Source of the DNA: Carallia brachiata | Taxonomy: Eukaryota > Streptophyta > Magnoliopsida > Malpighiales > Rhizophoraceae | Direction: 5' to 3' | NCBI GenBank assembly: GCA_021464245.1 | Contig: JADCRB010000162.1 | Span: forward strand, 1,585,476-1,649,475 | Length of the DNA stretch: 64,000 bases | In this document: piece by piece, positions 27,643 through 39,156 of the stretch | Layout of the letters: each line of letters opens with the position of its first letter | Position numbering within the stretch: the first letter of the stretch is position 1 | Translations under genes and position numbers: made by a program | The notes under the pieces: model-generated | Seen by the model: only the letters and a program-made list of their open reading frames with translations | The model's database searches: none | What the model was told of the DNA's origin: nothing

Positions 27643-28450
27643 TCATCTAGGTGCTCTTAGCCTTGGATTCTTACGCAAGAACCCCAGTTTGACATGCCCT
27701 TTAGCGGACACATTAACTCCACGACGGGGGCGAAACATCTGCCAAGAGTGCCATTCGCGATCATGGCGCACATCCCCTTTCCATCGCCGGGAACACTTTT
27801 GGATGGCTTTGATTTCTTTGAAACATGCCTCATCAACCCCTGTACGAGCGTGTGAAAATGTCCAACCTGATTCTTTCCATTCACTGCTTTTCTCGACTTC
27901 TCAATTGCTTGTTTCTCGTAAGTCCTCCTCTGCTTTTCTTTGTGAAGTTTCTCGTGCAAGCTCTTCCTCCAAATTGAAGTAGCAGGCATCCTGTCATGAT
28001 GATGGTGATGGTGGAAGATGAGTCCCAGCTTATGCTTCAACTTCCTCAGCCGCCCAACCGGGTTCTTATGGTTGACTGTATGCCTGCGTTGGGGACTGAC
28101 ATCCATGCAGTAACTTGATGCCATTGTATGGGAAGAGTTACTTTGCTTCTCTCAATCTCATCTGTACTGCTTTTTGGTGCCACAACTGCAAGCGCATTTG
28201 ACGTGCCACTGGAGAAAGTGTCGCGGTTGTGGCTGCTGCGGCTGCTGGTGTTTTCATTTTGTTGATGACCAGACCAGCTGTTAGAAGAAAGAGTCCCGGA
28301 ACTTGACGTTATTGCTTCATCTGACTCTTGCTGACGTGGTAATATCTTACGGTGCTGTGGCCGTACATAGAAAGGCCCGTTGGTGCTGGTGGCGGTCTTA
28401 CGTTTGCAAGAATCTTTAGGCTTCAAAGGTGAGTGAGACTCATTGTACAT
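27643..28450 (-). CDS. 3' coding block of an uncharacterised, possibly KOKOPELLI-like, plant protein
   Basis: Two overlapping minus frames join into one 269-codon reading if single bases are restored near 28124 and in the A run at 27797-27800 (+ strand T run). The first part is Ser/Thr-rich. Then come a basic block GRLRKLKHKLGLI, a run of six His, a Lys/Arg-rich helix (HEKLHKEKQRRTYEKQAIEK) and, after the second repair, a basic tail with WHSWQMFRPRRGV and LGFLRKNPRLRAPR before TGA at 27643. Two restored bases extending a conserved-looking basic tail argue that the gene is real. From memory the combination (basic block, poly-His, basic tail) resembles plant KOKOPELLI-like proteins, but I cannot verify it. 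It is probably the same gene as the block at 29560-30793, with 28451-29559 as intron or insertion. The start at 28450 may be artificial. Confidence 0.6.
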
Positions 28451-29559
28451 TTGATATGCAGATTGAACAGTATTGTATATAATAGTATAAGTTAATATAA
28501 TATAAGATATAATAGATTATTAATTTATATTATATTTGAATGTTATTAAATAATATAAAATAATTATTTTATTTAATATTTAAATAATATGTGATAGAAT
28601 ATTATAATATATTAAAATTATTTTTTTATTTTTATAAATAATTGATTTATATTTATTATTAATATTAATTTTTTTATTAAAAATAATTAAAATTAAGTAA
28701 TAAAATTAATATTTATTTTACATATTATTATACATTATACTTTTTATAATTTTTTTAATTTTGTATAAAAATATTTTTAAAATTAAGCATTAATTTTATT
28801 TATACAAATAAATTTTAAAATAGCAAAAAAAAGATTAATATTTTTTTAATTTTTTGAGAAAAAATTAAATAAATTTTAAGAGATAAATTTTTAAATTTAT
28901 ATATAAAAAAAGAATGAATGAGCATGTGAGAGAGAGAGAGAGTGAGGAGAGAGAAAGGAAGGGAGGAAGGAAGAGAGAGGGAGGAGAGAGAGAGGAAGGG
29001 AGGAAGGAGGGAGGAAAGAGAGAGAGATAAGGAGTGAGAGAGGGAAGAGAAAGAAAGGGAAGAGAGAGAGAGAGACAAGGATTGAGAGAGAGAAGAGGGA
29101 GGAAAGACAAAGGAAAGAGAGAGACGAGGAGTGAGAGAGAGGAGGGAGGAGAGAGAAGGAAAGAGGGAGGAGAGAGAAAGGAAAGAGAGAGAAGAGGAGT
29201 GAGAGAGAGAAGGTAAGAGAGAGAAAATGAGAGAAAAATGAATTTTTTAAATTTTATGTTAATTTTTTAAAAAATATTTAAAATTTATTTTAATTAAGAG
29301 AATATTTTAGTAAATATATAATTTATTAACATTAGTCTATAATGTGGGATAGACTATCCCATAGGAATTAGAGGGATAATACTATCCTATATTTATGAAA
29401 TAGTAAGTATACACTAGTCTATCTTATACCTATTTTATTAACCAACTAAATATAAATTAAGACGAGATAGTTAACCACAAGTTCATCCTATCTTTTCTTA
29501 TTTTATTACATGAAACTAACGCACTCTCATAGTTTAGCAATAGTTTAGCAGCATTGGGC
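28451..29559 (-). other. AT-rich segment with long polypurine tract between the two coding blocks
   Basis: The segment 28455-28910 and 29230-29460 is extremely AT-rich, and between them lies a 300-base GA-rich tract. A perfect 17-base palindrome (tgggatag-a-ctatccca, 29345-29361) and related tatcc motifs near 29380-29430 suggest a transposon remnant. It may be an intron: a CAG|GT donor is present near 29600-29620 on the minus strand, but no good acceptor was found near 28450. Confidence 0.5.
28926..29232 (+). repeat. Degenerate GA-rich polypurine tract, about 300 bp
   Basis: The + strand is almost pure A/G for about 300 bases, with irregular GA, GGA and GGAA units and few interruptions. The open frames read here (28815-29216, both strands) are translations of the repeat and not genes. 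Confidence 0.9.
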
Positions 29560-30793
29560 TTATAGTTTGGTGAGAGGGAAGATATTTCTGACTTGAAGAT
29601 ATGGACCTGACTGACTGTGGCAAGCTTGACTTGGATTTTGCCAACCTCCCTTGTTCTCTCGGTGAGCCACTGGATCATTGACCAGACTAGTTTTGTTACT
29701 CTTTTCCAGAATCTTAATCTTTTCCAAGCACATTGGGCGCGTATCATCCTTCACACCATCCTGACTCAGAGGGAAGCGTAAACCATGAATATACTGACTT
29801 GATGCTTGACTCAGCAACACAATTCTCTCTAGAATAGCTTTCTCCTCCACATTTTGATTCAGGATTTGGTCAAGTAATTGGTGTGTTGACTCTGTAGACA
29901 TTCTGTTGTCATCCATTTTACTCACTAGCTTACTTGGAGAGTTGGTAAATTTTGGAAGCCGGTTGAAATCCTGCCTACTAGTGTTCTGAGTTCTTGGACT
30001 AGTGTTACCAGCGTTACCCATTGCTATACTTGCAACTGACTTTCCTACTTTTGAATGTATAGTACTACTAGTTGAACAGAAATTACGATCACAAGCTGCA
30101 CTAGTGACTTCCACTTGCTCTAAATCGGGAAATAAAAGTTGCAAAGTCGAGATACCAGTTTCAATTCGTTTGATTGCATTAGCTACTTCTCCAGACAAAC
30201 AACCTGCCATTCCCTCGTTCTTCTTGTCCATCTGACCAATAGCATCTTCAACTGTTGATTTACCAATTCCAGTACCGGAGGACCCAAGTAACAGGAAAGT
30301 GAGTTTGCATTGCCTAGTTTACTTTGAATCTCGTATTTCCTTTCTTTTATTGTCTTTTCCTTACCTGTCAGTGGTTTCACAGTCTCTTCTTTTCCATCCA
30401 GCAATCCTTTTATGTTTCCGTTAACTGAATGTGACAGGGTATAATGCTGATCTCCGTAATTATCATGTTGCTTCAAGATCTTAGACATGTCGACCATGTT
30501 CATATGGGCTTTTGGACAAACTCGGCAATGTTTCTCTGTGTTATCGGGCTTCTGTCGGGGGATGCGGAGTGTGGATATCTCTGGAACTGAGTTTTGAAGA
30601 GTTGGCTTCGAATGTATTGGTCATCTTTCATTAAATTGTTTGTATGGAAATCTGAATCCAGGGTGGAACCCTGATGAGCAAATGGAGAATCTTCAACTCC
30701 ATAGGTTGCAGCAGAAGGCTTCAAACGTGGCATGAGCTGCATCGATTGGAAATGACAGGAGAAGTCAGAGACATCTAATTGTGCTGAAGCCAT
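29560..30793 (-). CDS. 5' coding block of the uncharacterised (possibly KOKOPELLI-like) protein
   Basis: The start is the ATG at 30793 (MASAQLDVSDF), just 3' of a likely splice acceptor. Three overlapping minus frames join into a 411-codon reading if one base is restored near 30516 and one near 30284. The join around the second site reads GSSGTGIGKSTVEDAIGQ. The rest is hydrophilic, Ser/Asn/Gln-rich, with a helical region (EVANAIKRIETGISTLQLLF) and a second one (STHQLLDQILNQNVEEKAILERIVLL) that could be coiled-coil. There are no membrane segments or recognised catalytic motif. If it is KOKOPELLI-like, the Arabidopsis relative acts in sperm cells, but that identity is an uncertain recollection. 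The frame stops at 29560. A CAG|GT donor about 40 bases earlier could splice to the 3' block. Confidence 0.6.
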
Positions 30794-31728
30794 AATCTGG
30801 GATTCCAATAGATCAGAAAACAAATTAGGTGTCAATTTGCTTTGAGGTTACAAAGTTTCAGCAATCAGGTAGACAAATTGTTCTACCACAAATTTCCTTC
30901 CAATATTTCTGCTTTAAGTTCTCTATTTATTATGTGGCCTTGAACTCATAAATGATAGTCAATCTTCTCTACACATAAAAGCATGCTTAAAGATCATATT
31001 ATACACCTTTGAAACAGTCTGACAAAGATCCTCTGTGGCAGTATCTAACAAATTCTTCAATAGGAGTTGAGCTCAGTCGTCCAACTATTCACAAAAAGAG
31101 TTGCGTAAGACTGGAGAAAGAGAACAATAACAGGTGTTATCTCTTACTTTAGATCTCTACAGACAAAAGCAAAAGCTTCACAATTACAAGATTCATAATT
31201 AGTCAAAAAAAAAACAGAAAGGAAATATTTCACAAGTTCGAAGAAATAGTAGCAATAAGTATATCCAGCCAATTCCTTCATGGATTAAGCTGTACAAATA
31301 TTTTTTGAAAGAAAAAAAAAAAGAGCGCAACCACACAAAAGCTGTAGTTTGAAGTAAGAAATTTGGAATAAAGAGGTAAAATATGTCAGCAAATGTTGCA
31401 CAGAAAAGAGATGTGTGAAGAGGTTGTGGACAAATCCTTCTTTCTTTGTGGTGATCTATTTGAATATGATCAGTCAAAGTCACCAATAAAATACAATACT
31501 AGCTAATTCCGTACGACCAATAGCCCTGCAGGTCACAGACAACAGAATGGTTCCCACCACTCTTCACCTCTTTCTGAACTTCCAATAATTTGTTGCCACC
31601 AAAAGTCTCCAGTTTCTGTCTCTTACTCATTGAGGTGGCAATGATAACTGCAACCAAATTGCAAGAGTATAATGATCCATTGCACGGGCATGGGTGAAAA
31701 AACCTTGGCAAGCTAAGTAGCAGCACAG

Positions 31729-32075
31729 TGTTAGCGGCAAAGGATTAACATCAGCATCTTAGCAGAAGCATTTAAAGATTTTAATTGTCACTAAGTTCGG
31801 TGTCGACGAGTGGCAAATAGTCATTTGAAAAGTTAGTTAAGGGAGCAAGCGGCAGTTATGATCTGTCAGCTCTCTCTTTTGTTTCTTTCTTTCAGTTGGT
31901 TACTAAGCAACCTTGTCTTCTGTCTCACATAAAGCCCAAAACTGTATAGTTCTGCGCATGTAAGGAATAAAGATCTGCTCTCTCTCTCTCTCTCTCTCCC
32001 CCCCTCTTCAAAACTCTCTTTTTCAATCTTAATCCTTTGTTTACAGAATTAGCTAGTATCAATTGGCATTAGAGC
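31729..32075 (+). mobile_element. Copia-type LTR remnant with primer-binding-site stub
   Basis: The segment starts TGTTAG and ends TATCA at 32061, about 333 bases, as an LTR should (TG...CA). Its 3' part has an AATAAAGA signal and a long CT tract, common in plant Copia LTRs. It is followed by attggcattagagc, which differs at two C/T positions from the tggtatcagagc initiator-Met tRNA binding site used by Copia elements. No internal coding region or second LTR was found, so this would be a truncated element. Identification is by features only. Confidence 0.5.
31978..31998 (+). repeat. CT dinucleotide run
   Basis: A CT repeat followed by a short C run, directly visible, inside the LTR-like segment. 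Confidence 0.85.
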
Positions 32076-34305
32076 ACCGATCTTGGTTCTTAATTCTTTC
32101 TATTAATTGAGCTTTCTATCTTGGCTCTTAATTCTTTCCTATTGGCATTAGAGAAAGCTAGTATCCAGCTTTCTCTACCCGTTCAACCTCCAATTTTTAC
32201 AGTTATCTTCATGCGGGGTGCGATTAAATCTCACTCCTTGCCTAGCATATAATAGAACAGAATGACGAGAAAATATGCACGTAGCTAACTCCAATTAAAA
32301 TTGGGATTAAGGCATTGTTCTTATCTTCATGCAAGGTGCAATACAATGACAAGACTCATAAAATGGATACTAGAATGCAAGAGAGATTCCAAATCTTGTT
32401 GTTGATTCAGATACCCTTATTCACGAGTAATATATTGTCATATGGTTCACCAATAATTATCTCAATGAAAATTTAAATATAGGGTCGTTATGCTTATGGT
32501 GTGATAAATAAAAAATAAACATGTATCTATATTAGAGTCAAAGACATAGGTAAATTCAGAAAATCAAGGGACTGCTGGAGTGCATGGTCCAGAAGCGAAA
32601 ATTCTTGAACATCTATATTATTTCTTCTGCTCAAAACATGAAGACCAAAAGATATGTTACAGTGGGATTTACTCATTTGATGATTTCTTATGTTTTTGTT
32701 TGTCTTTGTCTCTGTGTGTGGAGGGATATGCCTATACAATGCACAAGTGAAAGGATGGTATTCTAGAGGAATGGAAACTAATAAGAATCCATGTCCCCGT
32801 CAATCAGAAAACTTAATGTCGACTATGTCACAAAATTTTGAATTGTCATGAATAATGATCATAACACTAATTTTTGGGGTCAAACAAACCAGAAATCAGG
32901 TGATATCTAGCAATCTCACTAGGAAGCATTCAACCCATCCCACGAGTTTCCAAGCGTCTAGATAGTTATAACCTGCCTCGTACCGGATGGACGTAAATTT
33001 AGCATTATCATTCCCCCTAAAACTTGGATTTGGAAACTCACAATCAAAACATTTGGCACTTTACCACTACACCATAAGGTGCAGTGGCATAATGATCACA
33101 ACAATAAAACAATGGCCTAACAGGAAGTACCCTTATATTATTCCTACATGTAACTCACTCAAGTATTATGAAATGGAAGTGACGCATACAATCGTTTTGG
33201 TTACTGAGGAAACTTACAGTGTCTGAATTGTTGTTGACGCATACAATAGAATGCATATCAGAATATACATCTTTAATTTCCATCTCTCTCTAGTAAACAA
33301 TCTGCGAAACAAAATTTCCAAATTAAACAATAATAAATTTGCACTATTGAATTCAAATTAAAATGTAACCGCTCCGGCCGATGACCGTTGGCACTGGCGG
33401 GGTTTTTCTTTTTGGGCAGTCAATGGAGGGCAAAATAGTAATTTCAGAACTTACCAAACGACGCCCGGAAAGGAAACCCTTTTGCACGTTGGCTTTGTAA
33501 ATTGATTTTGCGTTTCCTCTGGAAGCCGCTTTTGCCCTCTTTTCTTTTGGCAGACACCGTTATCACCTCCTTTTTTCTCTCACCGACGACGCACCGTTAG
33601 CGCCTTGAAGCAGCACCTACTCACTCACGACAACGCACATCTCAGTTTTACAAGGTAAAAGCATGTATTTTATTGCTCTCCTATTTTTGTCACGAGTACT
33701 GTTTCGTCGACAAGAAAAATAAAACGCGGAATAGATCGAAATTTTTTTGTGTGCAATCAAGTGTTTTCTTTATACAACGAGACGTTAAATTTCTGCAACA
33801 AAAAAATAGATAAAAAATACTTTTAAATTTTATTATAATAATTCAACATTTTATTGCATAAATAATCTAATTGGTTGAAAAAAAAAAATTTTCATCTCAT
33901 TCGCGTCTCTCTCTTCCCGTCCACCTACTTTTTTCCTTTTGTCACAATTTTTTTTAATTTATTTTTAAAGCTTTGGTTATTCCGATACTGTGCTTGAATC
34001 AAAATGGTTGGTTACATCTTCATGTATGTTTTAGGTGTTTTCAATCTGCGAATTATTGAAGTGAAATGCTTTGCTTTTAAGCTACAAACTCAATTTGTCA
34101 CCCATTTTTGTTTCCTGCAGGTGTGAAACTGAATTGAGTGCATAAATTTGTGGGCTGTCTGGGTCCGAAATTGGGAAAGGCTATTGCAAGGTGCCCGAGC
34201 CTATCAATTGTGTTAACCTTTCAGTTGTTTGTTGCGAATGTCGAGAAAGTCATGCAGTTCATTGATGCACCATGATATGGCAATCAACTTCTGTGCTTAT
34301 AGTGC

Positions 34306-36511
34306 ATGCCATCTACTTCATCTCGTTTTGTGCTAGGTGGCCTTTCTATAAGACAAATCCAAAAATTTTTGCCAAAAACATGGAAGCAAAATGCTAAACG
34401 CATAAATGTTTGCATTGAAAACCATTGTCATCTCCTGGAATCAAATACAATTGAGAATGAATCTATGATTGATAGCCTTTTTAATTCTCTTAAAGACTTT
34501 GCAGGCCAGGGCCATTTATTGAAAGCATTCCAAACTTTTTCTCTGATCCAGCTCCATGCGGCATCGTGTACAGCTTATCATGACCTGTTTTTGCACTCTG
34601 TCTCATGTCTTTTGCTATCTTGCACTAGTAATAAATCTCTTCCACAAGGTAAACAGCTCCATGGCCAAATAATCTGTTTGGGATTTGAGCACATCCGATT
34701 TTGGTCCCCAAGCTCGTAACTTTTTACTCGGGGTTAATCTCTTTGACAATGCTTATGCTGTTACTGAGAATTCAAATATTCTGCATCCTTTGCCTTGGAA
34801 TGTCCTCATCTCTTCTTATGTCAGAATTGGACTATTTGGAAAGGCTCTTTATGCGTACAAGCAAATGGTTAGTAAGGGGATTAGGCCTGACAATTTCACT
34901 TATCCGTCCGTCCTCAAGGCTTGTGCTGAAATGCAAGACCTGGCATTTGGGAGGGAAGTTCATGAGTCCATTGATGCTAGTGGTCATGGATGGAATTTGT
35001 TTGTGTATAACTCCTTGGTCTCCTTGTATGGGAAGGTTGGTGAACTAAATGTTGCCCGCCAACTGTTTGACAAAATGGCGGAAAGGGATGATGTGTCTTG
35101 GAATGCTATTATCTCTGCTTATGCCTCCAAGGGCATGTGGAAAGAAGCATTTGAGCTGTTTGAAGCAATGCGCCGAGGAGGTATTGATTTGAATATTATT
35201 ACTTGGAACACTATAGCTGGAGGATGTTTGCGGACTGGCAATTTTAATGGTGCACTTGAGTTGCTTTCTCAGATGAGATATTGTGGCAGACATTTGGATT
35301 CCGTTGCATTGCTTATCGGCTTGAGTGCTTGCTCCCACATTGGGGCCATTAAATTAGGGAGGGAGATTCATGGTTTTGGAGTTCGTAATTATTTGGATGG
35401 ATTTGATAACTTAAGGAATGCATTGATCACTATGTATGCCAGATGTAAGGACCTTAGACACGCCTACATGTTATTTCAGCTGATAGAATCGAAGAGCATA
35501 ATTACTTGGAATTCCATAATTTCTGGATACGCCCACATGGACCGATATGAAGAGGCATCCTTCCTATTCAGAGAGATGTTGGATTCTGGTGTTGAACCAA
35601 ATTATGTTACGATTGCTAGCATTCTCCCTCTCTGTGCTCGAGTGGCAAATCTGCAACATGGAAAGGAGTTCCATTGTTATGTTATGAGGCATTCAAAGTT
35701 TGATGATTATTTGTTGTTATGGAATGCCCTTGTTGATGTGTATGCAAGATCTGGGAAGGTTTTAGAAGCTAAAAGAGTGTTTGATTCCATGAGCAGGAGG
35801 GATGAAGTGACTTACACTTCCTTGATTGCTGCCTATGGGACACAGGGCGATGGACAGGCAGCACTAAGACTTTTTGATGATATGAACAAGCATCAAATTA
35901 AGCCAGACCATGTAACCATGGTGGCAATTCTATCAGCCTGCAGTCATTCAGGTCTTGTAAATGAAGGAAAAATGTTATTTGAAAAGATGTCTACTTTCTA
36001 TGGTATAGTTCCTCGTCTGGAGCACTTTGCTTGCCTTGCTGATCTCTATGGTAGGGCTGGATTATTACAGAAAGCTAAGGAGATAATCACAAAAATGCCA
36101 TATAGTCCAACTTCTTCCATGTGGGCCACTCTCTTAGGAGCTTGCCGGATCCATGGAGATAAAATAATGGGGGAATGGGTAGCTGAGAAACTATTGGAGA
36201 TGAGGCCCAAAAATCCAGGTTACTATGTGCTGATTGCTAATGTGTATGCTGCTACTGGTTGTTGGGACAAGCTAGCAAAAGTGAGGACTTTTATGAGGGA
36301 TTTGGGTGTGAAGAAGGATCCTGGGTGTGCCTGGGTTGATGTGGGCTTTGGATTTTTTCCCTTTTTGGCTGGAGATACATCACAAACCCATGCAAAAGAA
36401 CTTTATGCTTTATTGGAGGGATTGACAGAGGTAATGAAAGATGTTGGTTATGTTCATAGAAAAGAGTTTGTTTCAATTGATGAACAACTGGAGGAAATAG
36501 ATTGTTGTTAA
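34306..36511 (+). CDS. Pentatricopeptide repeat protein, PLS class, E subtype
   Basis: An intronless gene that would encode 735 residues when two single bases are restored, near 34692 ([12 protein letters not shown]) and near 34733 (FYSG|NLFDNAY). PPR proteins bind RNA one base per repeat, and this class usually acts in RNA editing or processing in plastids or mitochondria. The N-terminus (residues 1-40) is basic and Ser-rich, suiting an organelle transit peptide. Tandem repeats run from about residue 90 to 600, with typical cores such as [75 protein letters not shown] and [19 protein letters not shown]. The C-terminus shows the E-domain pattern ([14 protein letters not shown], then [19 protein letters not shown] and GCAWVDV) and ends without a DYW domain, so editing would need a partner deaminase. 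The closest relative I can suggest is the Arabidopsis At1g71490 type, uncertain. The start is the ATG at 34306. Confidence 0.92.
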
Positions 36512-37134
36512 TTATTGATATTAAATGTACTTCATATGAACTGACGTTTTGCAAGTTGTACATCATTGCGGCAATGAATATGATAGAGACAAGGAATTAT
36601 ATTTGGTGAGAATTGTGGCTTGCTTTACAATTTTTGAGAGCAGTAATCATTTGCCAACGCGAGGGATTGCTTTTTGTTCTTATGGTATGCGGTTGAGCAT
36701 ATATGAACATATTTTCTTGCAATTTGGTGTTCTAGTTTGTTTAAACTATCGGCTTCTCTACAATAACTTTTCTTTTAATGGTAAAAGATTGTGTTTTATG
36801 GAGAAACAGGAAAGGAATAGGAAGATGTGCAAGGGGCGAGAAAGTGAGGGGAGAGGGAAAGAGAGAAAGCAAGGAATGTTAAGAGGAAGGGCATGGAGGT
36901 GGAGAGAGAGGAACTCCTTTTTCCATCGTGTTTTTCTTCTTGATAATTTGGGACATGCATGGTTCAGACCATGTACTGGCATTTTGTTCAACTTCACTTG
37001 TAGGGGCATTTGCAATTGTTTCAGTTGAGGCAAGGGAGCGGAATATGCTTAAGTTGGCTTATACTGAGCTAGCTACATGCCCACTAATGGCCTGTATTGT
37101 CAATTCATGTGGAAGGCAGAGATAATTACAGAAA

Positions 37135-37630
37135 GGGATAAGTATTTTTGGGGTCCTAAACCTTTAGGTTTTTTTACGTTTGAGTCCTAAACCTTTTTAA
37201 CATTTCATTTGAGTTCTGAATCTTTTAATTTTTTATTATATCAGTCCTTTAAGTTACGAAAAGTAGTCAATTTATTAATAAGTGAGTTTAATTTAATAAA
37301 AATCATTTAAAAAAGTTTAAATACATGAATTAAATATTTTTTTCATCAACAAAATATGCATATTAAATATTTTTTTAATCAACAAATATACGAATTAAAT
37401 AGGCAACATGCATATTTTTTTATAAAAAAGACATTCAATTCATATATTTAATTTTTTTTAAATAATTTTTTTGTAAAGTTAAATTTATTTTTTAATAGAT
37501 TGATCACTTTTGTTAAACAGAGGGACTAATTTAATAGAAAATCAAAAGGTTTAGGACTCAAATGAAATGTCAAAAAGATTTAGGACTCAAACGTAAAAAA
37601 ATTTAAAGGTTTAGGACTAAAAAAAGTCCC
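37135..37630. mobile_element. MITE with long terminal inverted repeats and 10-bp target duplication (Mutator-like)
   Basis: A 496-base non-coding element. Its left end (ggtcctaaacctttaggttt ... acgtttgagtcctaaacctt) recurs in reverse complement at the right end (aggtttaggact, actcaaacgt), giving arms of roughly 100 bases. The sequence attacagaaa is present immediately outside both ends (37125-37134 and 37631-37640), a 10-base target-site duplication. Long arms with a 9-11 base duplication are typical of Mutator-like elements. No transposase, so non-autonomous. Confidence 0.85.
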
Positions 37631-38024
37631 ATTACAGAAATGCACATGAGCAGCAGAACATATTACTTGTCCATTGCTATGCCGGGAGGGAAATTGTCTG
37701 TCTTTCTATGTATATATTTATTTATTTTCTTGAGAAAATGTTAAATTTATACAAAAGAAAATGAGAAAAGGTTAAACTTATACAAAAGAATATGGGAGAG
37801 TAATGTGACGAGATTCAAAATTCTAACCATATCTTAAATCAATATTATTGGCGATCACTTAACTTATGACTGAGATCCATTGAAAGTCCCAACTACTCAT
37901 TCTTCAAAGAAGAAATGCTTTTAAATTGTACAATTAAAAATCCGTGTAATCGTCACTACTTATGAGTGGGGAGCAGAAATTTCAAAATTAGCGAGAAGGA
38001 AAGATTAAAGGGTAAGGTCAATAG

Positions 38025-38460
38025 CATGGGATAACACTTTTTTAATTGTAAATTTTTATAAATTTTTATAATTAAATTTTAAATTTTTTAACTTTTTAAT
38101 TGAGTGTTGTACTTTTTAAATCTTTTATAATTGAATTTTTTCTATCGATGACAGTTTGTTAAACTGTTTAAAACGTACTTTCATTAAACGAAAGTGAATA
38201 AAAAAAATCCTATACACAAAATTTTAATTATTTTTTAAAATACTAAAAGATAGAGATATAAAAGAGGCAATATTTATATGTTTTTTATTTATATCTGTTT
38301 AGTCGAAATACGTTTTAAACAGTTTGACTGACTATCGTTTGATAGAAAAGACTCGATTATAAATAATTTGAAAGGAATATGATTCAACTGAAAAAAATTA
38401 AAAAAATTAAGATTCAATTATAAAAATTTAAAAAAATTTAAGACCAAAAAAGATGTTTTC
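38025..38460. mobile_element. Second inverted-repeat element (MITE)
   Basis: The two halves are imperfect reverse complements over about 150 bases. The clearest pair is acagtttgttaaactgttta with aaacgta near 38148-38180, and tacgttttaaacagttt at about 38308-38325, each next to a ctatcga/tcgtttgatag motif. The ends are A/T-rich and not exactly placed; no target duplication was identified. Non-coding. Confidence 0.65.
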
Positions 38461-39156
38461 TCTGTATAGCCGTACAAAACTAGTCGATAAATGAATGACT
38501 CAAAAATTATAGATGTCGGAGTATTGTTAGGCATTACACATTATGGAGAGGTTAAAAAGGGAAGAAGTTATAAAGGAAAAAGAAATTGTCATTTACGCCT
38601 CACAATTAGTTTTTTTCTTCAATTAGACAAAGAAAGAACATTAAACTCACTCATTTCTGATTAAATTCGATGTCAAGGAATCCTTTGAAATTAGTTTTTC
38701 TTTCCTTTTTGTTTTCGAAAGCCAACATTGTTTTAATGATTAGTTATTAAGTTGGCCAATAATGAAAAATTTATTTATCATTTGTTGAGTTGTGTTTGCA
38801 AAATGAATTGATATTCAAAATGAGTTGAAATGGAAGAATAGACACTTGACAGCCTTGTACATTACAAACTGTAATATATTTGAGAAGTTGAGAGAAAACT
38901 TTCCAATAATAAATTTCTTCATTAATTTTTTTATAAAAAGTTATTGTTTAAATTGTTGCACTATAATCTTTGCCAATTGTTAGGTGAATCCTAGCTCAAA
39001 ATATGGTCAGAATTTTTTTTATTTATTAAAATTACATGCTAATTAGAGTCATTCATGTGCTTCTTAAATTGTTATATTTTGCTTTTTCTGTAATTTATGA
39101 ACGTTTCCATATTCTCATGATTGTAACATTTAATTTCTTAATACGGTACAATTACA

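Larger units (their letters stand above)
30794..34305. other. Divergent intergenic region: 5' sides of the KOKOPELLI-like and PPR genes
   Basis: The flanking genes are transcribed away from each other. 30794-31728 probably carries 5' leader and intron sequence of the minus gene (no ORF of note). 31729-32075 is an LTR-like segment. 32090-33350 shows nothing recognisable. 33360-34300 is the promoter/leader side of the PPR gene, with a telo-box type AAACCCT at 33474-33480 and a possible leader intron ending in ctgcag near 34120. Confidence 0.55.

Noticed and set aside
28815..29216. Ser/Leu-rich and Arg/Glu-rich frames on both strands
   Set aside because: They are six-frame translations of the GA-rich repeat and not genes.
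30200..30290. P-loop-like GTGIGKST in the KOKOPELLI-like protein
   Set aside because: The spacing does not fit the GxxxxGK[ST] Walker A pattern, no Walker B is seen, and the site spans a frame repair.
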